Assembly: GCA_016630905.1 (NCBI GenBank)
Contig: WBMQ01000007.1
Span: forward strand, 372,001 to 436,000
Reading direction: 5' to 3'
Origin: Capillidium heterosporum
Taxonomy: Eukaryota; Entomophthoromycota; Entomophthoromycetes; Entomophthorales; Capillidiaceae
Length of the DNA: 64,000 nt
Made by a program: the position numbers and the translations under genes. The notes beneath the pieces are model-generated. The model did not search any database. It had not been told where the DNA came from and was given only the letters and a program-made list of their open reading frames with translations. Below are positions 33,064-44,440 of the stretch, in pieces; position 1 is the first letter of the stretch; each line of letters starts with the position of its first letter.

Positions 33064-33315
33064 CCGGGGTAGTTGTAGGGCAGTAAGTCAATTTTGTTTA
33101 CGTTTTACGGTGTCGTAACAATTTGTTAGTTTGGAGTGGACAAAGCTGCTTACCAAACCTTTGATTGAAGCGTATTTTAGTTGAACTCCGAAAGGAAGCT
33201 TCCACTTTAAGCTGTAGCCAATCAATCACCTGTATTTAATCACAAATCTTTTTGCTAATGTTTTGACAATTTTTGAGCCAGGAAATTCCATAGCCACCTT
33301 TCAACAGAATCCAAC
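33064..33315. promoter_or_regulatory. Head-to-head promoter of ataxin-2 and RPC19
   Basis: Only 252 bases separate the start codons of two divergently transcribed genes, so both promoters must lie here. No clear TATA box on either side, unlike the channel genes. Confidence 0.6.
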
Positions 33316-33968
33316 ATGGTAAAAAAGACAAAGAAAGAAAAGAAGGACAAGAAACAAGCAGATGAATCCGAGCCCATTGCTGAGGTACCAGTTGAAGCTG
33401 AGGCAGTCGATCCTGCCGTCGATCCTGAAGAAGTATCCGAAGAAATCATCGAAGAAGGCATTATAGAAGAGGCCATGGAAGATGATGAATTTAAAAATGA
33501 AAAGAAAGAAGACCTATCTACCAAAATTAAAATTGTAATTAATTTTAAAATGTATTAGGACTAAATTTTTTTAGGTCTCTAAAGGTGTCGATCCATTTGC
33601 AACCACCTTCCAATTCAAAGATGAGGACCATACCTTGGGCAACGCCTTACGCTGGGCCGTCGCTAAAGATGAAGATGTCGAATATGTAGGGTACTCTATC
33701 CCTCATCCTTCTGAAGCACTTTTAAACTTCCGTGTCCAAACCTTCCAAGGTACATTTACTTTTATAATACACAATGTTAACCAAAAATCTAGATAAGAAA
33801 ACTACGCTCGACGCTCTTTCCGATGGTCTAGATAACCTGATAGCAATCTGTGACCATCTAAATGAATCGTTCCAAGCTGATTTTGCCCTCGAAAAGTATG
33901 AGAAGCTACTAACCGAAGAAGAGCAGATTGCCGAGAACCTGAGTAAATTGAAGGCGATGCAGTTGTAG
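33316..33968 (+). CDS. RPC19: RNA polymerase I and III shared subunit AC19
   Basis: Pairs with AC40 to form the alpha-like assembly platform of Pol I and Pol III in the nucleus. Three exons (33316-33534, 33575-33749, 33793-33968) give 189 residues. The N-terminus is a lysine-rich start MVKKTKKEKKDKK followed by an acidic stretch of about 50 residues. The Rpb11-like domain then shows FQFKDEDHTLGNALRWAV and VGYSIPHPSEALLNFRVQT, the diagnostic alpha-like motif, followed by a helical C-terminus ending LSKLKAMQL. Length and motifs match fungal AC19, with a somewhat long tail. Divergent from ataxin-2. Confidence 0.95.
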
Positions 33969-35055
33969 TAAGCTTTTAGAAAGGTGGTTGAAGTGGTTTC
34001 CTTTCCTTCCAATATTCAGCTCAATAGAAACGTAGTGGCTATGTATTAAATTATCTCAAAGAGTTTGATTTGGTTCATTTGTACAGTAGTATCAAATAAC
34101 TTTATAACTTGTCTTATAGCTTCATCTATATTTTTATATCATCATTACTGTATAGTATACTATACCCATAGCAACTATGTGTAAATTTGGCTTGATCTTT
34201 TAGAAATAGCTTGATAACTAAGTTCTACATCGTCGGCTATCTAGGCAAGATAAAATATAGATACAGCTGGTAATAAGCTTAATTTGGTGCTATTTGAGCT
34301 TTAATCTATCTGACCGTTTGGTAAGGTCTTCTGCAATATACTTTATTATCCTTTCTGGATATGTGATCCATCAGTATAGGTCCACATTATATATATTCCT
34401 TTATAGTAAATTTAATTGGACATCTAAAAGTTTGAATATATTTACGTTTCTTACATTATATATTTTCTTTATATTTTTAAAAGTTTTCAAAAGCTGTACT
34501 GACCTATTTTTAATATTTTACCTAGCACCTTGGATTAGATTATATAAGTGAATGTAGTAGTACTATTTATCAAAGCTATAGTTCTAAAGGGTATCGAATA
34601 TATTATACTTTTGCTGGTATCTGTTGGGTTTGTATTTATCTAATTCAAAATTCTATAAAATTTATTTGAATATTTTAAAAACCGTCGACTTCATCAAATT
34701 CAAATCTCTCAATACTTTAAACAGCTCCATCAATATCAAAAGTCTATTATATTTGTATCAATAGAAACAGTGCTATTTTGTTTTAGCTTAATAAAGCGAT
34801 ATGCTAAGCTTTTAGGCCTATTATAAGAAAACTTTGGTTATTCAGCAGCTTCATACATCATTTTTAACTCACTTTCAAGTGCAATGTCAGCTTTAAGCTA
34901 TCATACGTATATTTCACACAGCATATCAACTTACACTCAAAGACAGATGCAATCAAGTTTACTCCAACCAAAATTTACTTATACTCTTCTATCATATCCT
35001 ATCTTAAAATTTCAACTGGCTATTTAGATACCTTTAGCTACAAAGATATTCAAAA
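33969..35055. other. AT-rich intergenic DNA
   Basis: Spacer between RPC19 and the BTB relic. No gene recognised. Confidence 0.45.
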
Positions 35056-36037
35056 ATGTCAAGATGGAAATCAACTGACAACGGAGACCAGGCTTTCAAC
35101 TTTACCGAATATAGGTGTAGTTCAGTAATTCATACCTACTTGAAATATGTAATGGACAGAGGCATTTGACCTAATAAATTGCACTGATCCGCCTTTAAGG
35201 GTTTATACTTTTCGTCGACAATAGCCTTAAACCTCATCGTTTTTCATACAATGTATTTGAACTAAATCAAAATAGTTCCTTACAAACTCAAAGCTGACTG
35301 ATGAACACGCCAGTATCCTTCAGTAAGTTTATAATATATATATAGAATTAATTCACATATATAAAGTTGACGGCAACCTCAACGATAATTTGAAAAGTGA
35401 TCTATACATAACTATTTCATGAGAGATACGAATTTAAATCCAGAGAGATTCGATACTGAGTTCAAAAGTTTATATGAAGACAACGCTTTCAAAGATGTAG
35501 CTTTGCAGATTATTCAAGGTAGCAGCGAAGACGATATATCAGATGAAGGAAGAATCAAAAGGTGCACATCAGCAAAACTATATTGGTGTTGGAGTTCAAC
35601 TACTTTAAGCAGAAGCTTGAGGTAGGTACGGCGGATAGCTTAGTTGGAACCATTGACATTGATGACATAAACTGAGAACTTCAAAGAAGTGGTCCACTTC
35701 CTGTATATCAAAAGTTAAGCCCAAAGTTCATTAAAGCAAAGGCAATCGATAACATTATCAATATAGTAACTAGGTTCAACAATTAGGTTATCAACAATTT
35801 CAACTGCATGCACGAATGGACTATCCTTATTATGGATAATTTGGAATATTACATCAAGCTGACGAATATCTACATCGACTCCAGCCTTACCAATCATATT
35901 TGCGCTTATATTAAGTATTATGTAGAGGAGCATTGAAAGAGCTTATTGTGAGGAGCAGGTTGAAGGGGCTGTTCAAGGAATATTTTAAAGACGATGCTGT
36001 AGAGCTGCTTACCGTCCTATTGCAAGAGGTTGACTAA
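35056..36037 (+). pseudogene. Dead BTB/POZ-domain gene
   Basis: Remnant starts MSRWKSTDNGDQAFNFTEYR at 35056 and runs into a stop about 110 bases later. Downstream pieces in changing frames form a BTB fold in order: FDTEFKSLYEDNAFKDVALQ near 35450-35510, VHISKTILVLEFNYFKQKLE near 35560-35610, IDIDDIN then ENFKEVVHFLYIKKLSP near 35655-35715, and a BACK-like end KELIVRSRLKGLFKEYFKDD with ELLTVLLQEVD before the stop at 36037. At least five stops or frame changes and probably a lost intron-exon boundary near 35323. Such proteins usually bind Cul3; this copy cannot make one. Confidence 0.72.
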
Positions 36038-38426
36038 ATTTATCACTTGCTTTGATTTTTTGTTCAATAGGTATATAAGAATGTGTATTATATTCGAATT
36101 ATTGTATATTTTTAAATTTTAGATAAGCTACGTCTACCTCTATTCTTCCATCAGAAGCTGAACAAAAGCGTTCAACTCTTTCCAAATCGAAGTTCAACTA
36201 AAATATATAGTTGATCAGTCTTTCAGCAGCATATTCTTGCATATTTACTATGCAGATGGATATGTAAAACTAAGTAATATATTCAAAAAACCTCGGTGCA
36301 GTGGTAAATATATAGCCTCATACGCAGTTGTTAAGGGTAATATGATGTATTGTAGATTGTTAGAACTAACTATTGGGCATCTACGATATTTAATCCTTAG
36401 CAACCTGGAAATCATAACTACGCTACCCAATATCCTTTAGCTGATATATAAAAAATAGATATTCAATTAGGTTTAATAATACTACTATGCTACATATATT
36501 GCTTACATCTTACAATCTTCTGTACCATTGAGACTACCATTTAAAATTTATCGCCTATAGAGTTTTATACCTTTTTTCAAATTCACCACAAAAGTAGATT
36601 TTACTCAATGAAACATCAATAAGCATACTAAAATAGTCTCAAATCTCCTACTGGCGGGAATAAAAGTAAGGCTATGAAAAATCATTACCCATATTAAATC
36701 AAACTTCAGCTGATACTCTACCGTCTATATAAGTATATATACGTAGATTTGATAATGTAAATTAACTTAAATTACAATCAAACGATTGCCTTATAACAAA
36801 TTTAACATCCTCCAAGTTTTAAATGGAATCAATATACTTCACCAAAGCAACCAAATGTTTAGTTGAGATAGATGTCGAAAATTAAGCTCACCTATCCAAC
36901 CTAGTACTAGTTTAATTTCTATAGATGGGAGGATATTGATTGATTTTTTGAATCGAACAACCAAATCAGCCTTTTAGATGAGTATTATTTGAATACATAC
37001 GAATTATAAATCGTAATTGCTAAAAGTGGGTACAACTGGGAAGGTAGACATGTTTCCATGTTGTAAAGTTAAATATAGTGAAACAACTTTCCAAGTGATA
37101 TGGATGGATACTGGCGAATTAACGTTCAACTACTATAAGTAAAATCGAAAACTAAGTTACAATTTAGATAGACTTGATTGGCTGGCCAACTGTTCAACCG
37201 AAATATTGAGGTCAAGTATACGAAAAAGTTAGAAACTCTATATGTATTATAGGATCATAGTTATTGGATCTTTATTATTGAAAATCCAAATTCAAGTTTG
37301 TATCTCTAATCTAATCGATTTTTACCTTTCATTCCAAGAATGGTAATCATTGAGTTGTGTTATATTCTTCACACAAGTACCCTCTATCTCCAATTTCAAT
37401 AGTTTCCAAATTTATACATAGCCGCCACACCTTTCTAACAACTCGCTTCAATATCAATTCAATTTCTTTATTTTCATGATAAAGTTTTTTGGTTAACATT
37501 GCTTTCCACATATTTATTCCAGTTTTAAGTTGTCTATTTTAAACTGTAGTTCTTTTTAAAGTTCCTAACTCTGTCGATACTATATTTAAGTATAAATAAT
37601 CTTGACTTTTATAAACTTTATGCCATGAAACTTTTTTACTTATTAGGTAGGCTTATTATTTGTCATTATTTTAATATAATATTACTTTGAAATATGACAA
37701 GTTTTTATCTACCATTAATATTCCTTTAAGTATTCAAATTGAGATTTGCCAGGACAAATGTAGCTGGCTTAAAGGCTATAGACAAAGCTTTGTGTCTTAC
37801 TGCTTGATTTATAAATTCAATTTTACCAGTGACTTTCTTATCTATAGGTATTTGCTATGTTTAGTAACTACTTACATCTATTCTCACTGTATATTTAATC
37901 CAAAAATAGTTACCAAGTTTGAACCCTTCTCAATAATCACGAAAAATAATTAAGCTAACACCAATAACTCCTACATTAGGAAGTAATTCCAAGCTATGCT
38001 CCCATTTCTAACTTTTTTACAATTTTACAAGGTAAAGTGAGGTGGAGGGTAAATGTATTGGAATGGAAGAAGCCAATATATAATATTTGGATATGCTCAA
38101 AAATTGCTGGTCAAGTATATACATTTTTGATCTGGCAATACTAAATAAAGAGGCGTGTTTGATCATTAGCAGTATTATCCCTTCAAAATTGCTTTATAAG
38201 GCAAACTTTATTAAATTAGAAAATTTTATATATTAAGAAAAAAGAAACCCGTTAAACCTTATTAAGTTCAAATATTTCTCCCAAGTATATAGCAAAGGTA
38301 CCCAACAGCATATATATAACTTATATTATGTATATTTAGAGTTATTAGAATAAAAAAATTATTTCCCTTTAGCAATTTTATTCTATCCATAGCTAAAACA
38401 AAGATAGTGATGGCAGATTTAAAAGT
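36038..38426. other. AT-rich intergenic DNA
   Basis: About 2.4 kb with only short frames. A stretch near 36350-36440 reads LLELTIGHLRYLILSN, faintly like a leucine-rich repeat, but too short to call. Confidence 0.45.
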
Positions 38427-38434
38427 ATATAAAG
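38427..38434 (+). promoter_or_regulatory. TATA box of the plus-strand MscS gene
   Basis: TATATAAA about 50 bases upstream of the first-exon ATG at 38483, matching the spacing of ATATAA before the minus-strand paralogue. Confidence 0.5.
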
Positions 38435-38482
38435 ATTCTAATGCTAGCTCGAAATACTTTGTATTTGCATTACAGTACTCAA

Positions 38483-40701
38483 ATGACTGCAAAAAGTCCA
38501 ACATCCAACGAAAGATCGAAGCTGACCAGTAGTGGAGGTGCTTTATATACCATTATTTACTAGCAATTAATTAATTAATTAGATGAAGGCTGTTATGGAG
38601 CTGTACGACATCCCCGAGGTAGTCAGCTTAGAGCACTGCGACGATGAATGTGAGGAACATGAAGATATTGAAGCTTCCAAGCTCATCCCATGGTGGCGCT
38701 ATCTGATGCGACACATATTAGTCATGCTGTTAGGTGGTCTAGCCTTAGCCATCCCCGTAGTAGTCACTATCTATGTTAAAGATATCGAATTTTTACCAGT
38801 GGTTCTAAGGGAAATCGATCCAGAGGATGGAAAGGAAGCCTTTTATATTTTAATACGGGTATTTACTTGGGCCACCGGTTTGTTGGTGATAACGGTCCTT
38901 ATTTCCTTGATGGTAGGGTTCCTCCCTCGCATTGTCCTTTACATGACCAAGTTCATCGATACTGGTAAGACTGAACTTGTCAAGCACTACTTGGAGGTAA
39001 ATTTTATCACCAATACTCTATTAAATTATACTAGTTTTACTTTGCACTTACTACAACCATAAAAGTCGCACTTTCCACTAGTATCGCCTTTGGACTCTGG
39101 TGTGGGGTTAACAAGAGCGCCTACAGTAAATGGAGGGATACCAATAACAACGGTTGGGACGTCGTCATCTTTAGGGTTATCATGTGTATCTTCTTGGGGA
39201 CTTTGATTATTGCTTTGGAGAAGGTTATAATCCAGGTAATAGCAGTTCTATTTCACAGGCAGGCCTACAAGCAACGGTTGGAGGAGGCTGAGTATGCTAC
39301 CTACGGTAACTTTTCATCCAGGAAAATGCTAATACATGTCTAGTCCTAGATCGCTTAAACTCAGCTAGACGTGAAGCTGAAAGTAGAAAGGCAAGTATCC
39401 CATTCTACAGCCTCCAAACAGCTGCAAAATATGCATCCAGTACCAAAAACAGCAACCGAAGTTTCTAAGGAGGTAGTGTACACCATGGCTAATCTACAAA
39501 CTGTATCCCCCAAGCCATCCCGACAAACTTCCCAGGCTCAAGTCCAATCCACCAAACCGATATATGAAAACATAAATAAGGACGCTTTTGAAGGGAGGTA
39601 CGAGGACGATGTCGACCTACATTCCAAGGCAGAGGCTCGCAAGTTAGCGGCCCAGATCTTCAAGTATTTACAGAATGGACGCCATAACCTCATTGTCGAT
39701 GACCTAGTCCCCTACTTTCCCACTATTGAAGAAACTCAGAAGGCCTTTGACCTCTTTGACATCGATGGTAATGGTGATATAACTAAACGAGAGATGCGAG
39801 ATAAGATTGGTTACATCTACAAGGAACGTAAAGACCTGGCGGCTGCTCTTAGTGACACCAATCAAGCTGTCGGAAAACTGGACACCATCTTAGTCATCAT
39901 ATTTTTGATTGTAATCTGCTTTGTATGTGCTTTGGTATTTGGAACCAATCTCTATGGAGTACTGGTTCCTTTTGGTACTTTCTTCCTTGGCTTCTCGTTC
40001 ATATTTGGTGATATGGCCAAGCAACTGTTCGAGTCCATTATCTTCCTCTTTGTTATGGTAACTTTTTGCTTCTAAAAAGTTTTAAAATTTTGGCTAGCAC
40101 CCTTACGACGCCGGTGACATAGTAGATATTGACAACAACAGTTACATCGTCCAGAATGTAGGGTTGTTAGGTTCCCACTTCAGCCACATCGACGGTAGAA
40201 CGAGCTACATCCCCCATACCAACCTCTTCCACAAGACCATTTTCAACATCCGACGTTCAGGGAACCAAGCCGAACCCATAGGTAAGCACATCCTTTCTAT
40301 ATAGCACCTAACCACTTTTTATTATAGAATTTCAAGTTGACTTTGACACCCCCAAAGAAAAGATCGTGGCCTTAAAAGAACGTCTCAATCAATATTTAAT
40401 TGAAGAAGAATCTCGAGAGTTCCATTCAGATCCGCTGTTAGTCTTGCATGAAATCGTTGACTGCAACCGACTCAAGTTCTTCATCTGGCTGGAGCACAAG
40501 TCCAACTGGCAGGATGGTGGTCGCAGGTGGGCTCGTCGAACTCGATTTATGATCGCTTTACATGAAATATTTAAAGATTTGGAAATGAAGTATTCGTTGT
40601 TGGTACAGAAGGTTGAGCATGTGAATCCGCCACCTTACCTTTCCAATAATTCCAACAGCTATAAGATGGGAACTAGTACAGCAATGGGGTTACAGCAATA
40701 A
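38483..40701 (+). pseudogene. EF-hand MscS-type mechanosensitive channel, damaged copy
   Basis: Paralogue of 41097-43263, arranged tail to tail with it. Segments: a short first exon MTAKSPTSNERSKLTSSG at 38483-38538 (matches MATINPTVDEKSKLANGG), then 38583-38996, 39066-39305, 39344-40057, 40098-40281 and 40328-40701. Features present: N-terminal helices, EF-hand FDIDGNGDITKREM near 39750, pore-lining helix (FVCALVFGTNLYGVLVPFG) and the MscS beta domain with GRTSYIPHTNLFHKTIFNIRRS. Three joins are one base out of frame compared with the intact copy: at the first intron, at the 38996/39066 intron, and within 39390-39450. It is either a young pseudogene or carries sequence errors. Translation from the ATG at 38583 would reach the second fault. 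The C-terminus is longer than that of the intact copy, ending STAMGLQQ. Confidence 0.8.
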
Positions 40702-41096
40702 AATTTATCAAAATTTTGGTTTTATTGATCAGAATTGATATTTAGACCTTATAAGCTTTTCATCTTGAGAGTTGATTTAAAATTTATATATTTAACTCAA
40801 GTCTCGTATTTTCGTATTGCGATTTGATTTACCATTGAAGCTGCCCTTTTTTATGGTGTAAATTGTAAATTATATTATCGAATCTATTCATAATGAGAAC
40901 GTATTTATGTATTACATTTAAGACTTACATTATAAAGATAAAAATTAAGCCTTTTAAAAAACTTTAAAACAAGATAAAGAAATTATACTGATTATAAATA
41001 TAAAAAAGTCAAATAAAACTTTATTGCTTTAATCCCTATAGATTATTAGCTCCAATCGAGTAAAAGCTAGAAAGGTAAAGTTATAGGTTAGCATAC
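40702..41096. other. Spacer between convergent MscS genes
   Basis: 395 bases holding both 3' ends. AT-rich; nothing else seen. Confidence 0.5.
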
Positions 41097-43263
41097 TCAT
41101 CCTTTCGTGCCAACGAGGGAGTACTTCATATCTAAATCCTTGAAGATCTCGTGCAAGGCGATCAAAAACCTGGTGCGGCGGGCCCACCTACGTCCACCAT
41201 CCTGCCAGTTGGATTTGTGCTCCAACCAGATGAAGAATCTGAGCCTACTACTGTCGACGATCTCCTTGAGAACCAACAATGGATCCCCATGGAATTCGCG
41301 AGATTCCTCTTCAATCAGGTACTTATTGAGGCGTTCCTTCAGAGCTACAAACTTCTCCTTAGGAGTGTCGGAATTAACTACGAATTCTAAATTTAAAAAA
41401 TTAGAGACTGGCACTGATATAGATGAAGTTTAAAGTTTACCTATAGGCTCAGCTTGGTTACCCGAACGTCGGATGTTGAAGATCGTTCTAGAGAAGAGGT
41501 TGCTGTGGATGAAGTAAGAAGTACGACCGTCTATGTGGTTGAAGTGTGAACCTAGGAGCCCTACCTTCTGGACGATGTAGCTATTTCCGTCCATCTCTAC
41601 AATATCACCAGCGTCGTAGGGATGCTACATAAATTTTAGAGAGGAATTTTAAAAAATTTACCATGACAAAAAGGAAAACAATGGACTCAAACAATTGCTT
41701 GGCCATACCACCAAAGATAAACGTGAATCCCAGGAAGAAGGTGCCAAAGGGAATTAATACTCCGTAGAGGTTGGTTCCAAATATCAACGCACATACAAAG
41801 CAGATAATGACTAGAAATGCGCCAACAAATATATGATCCAATTTACCAACGGCCTGGTTGGTGTCGCTGAGGGCAGCTGCCAAATCCTTACGCTCCTTGT
41901 AGATCAAGCTGATCTTTTCTCGCATCTCACGCTTGGTAATATCGCCGTTGCCATCGACATCAAATAAATCAAAAGCCTTTTGGGCATCCTCCAAGGTAGG
42001 AAAGTAAGGGAGTAGATCTTCGACGACTAAAGTGGTGCATCCATTTTGAAGGTAGCTGAAGATCTGAGTGGCTAGCTTACGAGCTTCTGCCTTGGAGTGC
42101 AAGTCAACGTCATCCTCGTATCGCCCTTCAAAAGCCTTCTTGTTGATGTTGGCATATATTTGTTTGGGAGGTTGAGGCTGGGGTTGTGGTTGAGCCAGTG
42201 ATGATTGGCGAGTGGACTTGGGGGACGAAGTCTGGGGTCCAGGTAAGGTGTAAGTCACCTCCTTGGACACCTCAGTTACACTTCGAGATACGGACCCGGA
42301 CTGCGTAGTGGTTTTACGGCTGTAGAACGAGACGCTAGTATTTCGGCTTTTAGATTTGGACTCGGCGACTCGTCGAGCTGAGTTCAAGCGATCTAAAACT
42401 AAAGTGGTGTTAAAATCTCCCTCAAAGTAAAAAGTTACCATAGGTGGCGTACTTTGCATCCTTTCGTCGTTGCTGGTAAGCTTTCTTGTGGAAACGAACC
42501 GCTATCACTTTAATAATGAGCTTCTCCAAGGCGATTATCAGTGTTCCTAAAAAGATGCACAGAATAACTCGAAAGATGATAACTTCCCAGTCGTAGTTGT
42601 TGAAATCCCTCCACTTGATGTACGCGCTCTTGTTTACACCACACCACAGTCCAAAGGCGATACTAGTACTGAGTACAGACTTGATAGTCCTAGTAAGGGC
42701 ATAGTAAAACTAGTTCGATCAGTAAAATGCTGATGGATAAAGATACCTCCAAGTAGTTTTTGACTTGTTCGGTCTTACCGGAATCAACAAGATCAGTCAG
42801 GTAGAGGATAGCGATTGGTAGGAAGCTTACGATCAACGAGATAAGAGTTGCTACAACTAGAATCCCGCAAGCCCAGGTGAAGAACCTTATGATTATGTAA
42901 AACACCTCTTTCCCGTCTTGAGGATCAGCTTCTCGTAAGATGACGGGCGAAAAGTCGATATCTTTGACGTAGACGCAGACTATAACAGGGATGGCCAAGG
43001 CTATACCACCTACTACCATGAAGATAAGGTGCTTCATCAAGTAGCGCCACCATGTGGTACGCTTTGAAGCCTCTACATCCTCTAACTCATCACCTTCGTC
43101 TTCGTTGTGCTGGATGGTAACTACTTCAGGGGTGTCATTCATCTCAATGACAGTGTCGCCTAAGTAGAAGTTTGATTTTATAAGTAGGTTGTAGTGTTGA
43201 AAATATACCTCCGCCGTTGGCCAGTTTCGATTTTTCATCTACTGTTGGATTTATTGTAGCCAT
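41097..43263 (-). CDS. EF-hand MscS-type mechanosensitive channel (Msy1/Msy2-like)
   Basis: Membrane channel expected to open on membrane tension and be tuned by Ca2+; fission-yeast relatives sit in the ER and handle hypo-osmotic shock. Six exons join in frame: 43263-43209, 43159-42747, 42679-42439, 42398-41662, 41624-41441, 41386-41097, giving 639 residues. Start MATINPTVDEKSKLANGG; acidic stretch; helices near 55-80, 105-140 and two more in exon 3; cytosolic linker; EF-hand loop DVDGNGDITKRE near 383-394 with all Ca2+ ligands; then membrane helices FLVIICFVCALIFG and the Gly-rich pore helix GVLIPFGTFFLGFTFIFGG; MscS domain HPYDAGDIVEMDG, HIDGRTSYFIHSN, NIRRSG; C-terminal helix-rich DGGRRWARRTRF. 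Intact, unlike its plus-strand twin. Confidence 0.9.
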
Positions 43264-43589
43264 TTCAAGACGTAATGCAAATACAAAATTTTTAAATGGC
43301 ACTTGGGCCCTTATATGCTTTTTAGTTTTAGACAACGCTATCCACTTTTCCTTCCTTAATCGAATAGAATGGCTAAAATAAAATAGCAACGTATCCCACT
43401 TACCGTATATATGCGTAGTGCAAGTTATTCAAACGTTATCTGGTACTTTGATTATCCACATAGCGGTATTTTATGCCGTCAGCCTACCAAACTCGATCAT
43501 TTGATCTACACTTTTAGGCCATGGTATTTTATTCTTCAATCTGTTCCCTTGTTTCGATTTAATTTGCAAATTAATTAATACAAAAAGCA
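43264..43589. promoter_or_regulatory. Upstream region of the minus-strand MscS gene with TATA-like box
   Basis: ATATAA at 43311-43316 on the minus strand lies 48 bases before the ATG at 43263. Rest is AT-rich spacer. Confidence 0.5.
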
Positions 43590-44440
43590 ATATTGTAGAC
43601 AATATTTTGGTACAGGAGGCATCGCTCTGAATGAATCCCTTTTATGGTAATTATTGACAATTTAAATGTTCAAATTGTTCTGTGATCGCTAAGAAGGTAT
43701 CAATCGGGAAGTAGTTGCTTGATTTGGGTGAATGGCGCGAGTGAATGAGTATACATCCCATGTGCTGGTGATCAAATGGATATTTGAATGGATAAGGCAA
43801 TGGCAGATACGGTGATTTATAATACTAATAGCAAAGCTTTATAATCTATAATCCTAGTATTAACTGCTTTTCGTTCAAGAAAATCATAAATTATATACGA
43901 ACAGTTTTAGGCAAGGAAAGCCATATAAAGTATCCTAAAGTATAGAGGTTGCAGTGGTGTTGTTTAGATAATTTATTAGGCTTCTACAAGAAGGTAAGTT
44001 TTTAAGCCGTAGAATGTATGGAAAAGGATAGGAGGTAGGGATACACCCCAATATTTAGCTTTACAAAAGGAAGTTGACTTGCAGTTCTACTTTTGCAATC
44101 AGTGGTAACCGGGTAGGTAGAATAAGCTTTAGAAATATAATTTACCTGTCTAGCTATCAAATTAATTGATATGTTTTGAACTCAAACGTACCCGCTGTAA
44201 ATTTTTTCAGGGTGCTGATACCTTCTGCCATAAAGCAGCTTGAAACTAGATACCTGTATATAGTCGAACATATCCCTTATTTCCTTAAATCTAACTAAAC
44301 TACAACCCTTGATAATTCTAATAAAAACTCCAAACTCTCAAAGTTCCACACTAAATCTTGGGTAAAAAAGTAAACTTAAAAATTTAAACTGCATATTCTT
44401 AAAATTTATACTTTTCAGTTCAAAAAGTGCAAATTTGAAT
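43590..44440. repeat. 3' flank of channel copy a, homologous to 54128-54988
   Basis: Non-coding DNA downstream of Slo-like copy a shares a recognisable order of blocks with the DNA downstream of copy c: TGTAGACAATATTTTGGTAC, TTTTATGG, TAGTTGCTTGATTTG, AGGAGGTA. Diverged (perhaps 65-70%), so the original duplication that made a and c included this flank and is far older than the near-identical coding tracts. Confidence 0.7.

Noticed and set aside
43590-44440. Possible extra gene downstream of channel copy a
   Set aside because: The conserved blocks shared with 54128-54988 contain no sustained frame in either copy.
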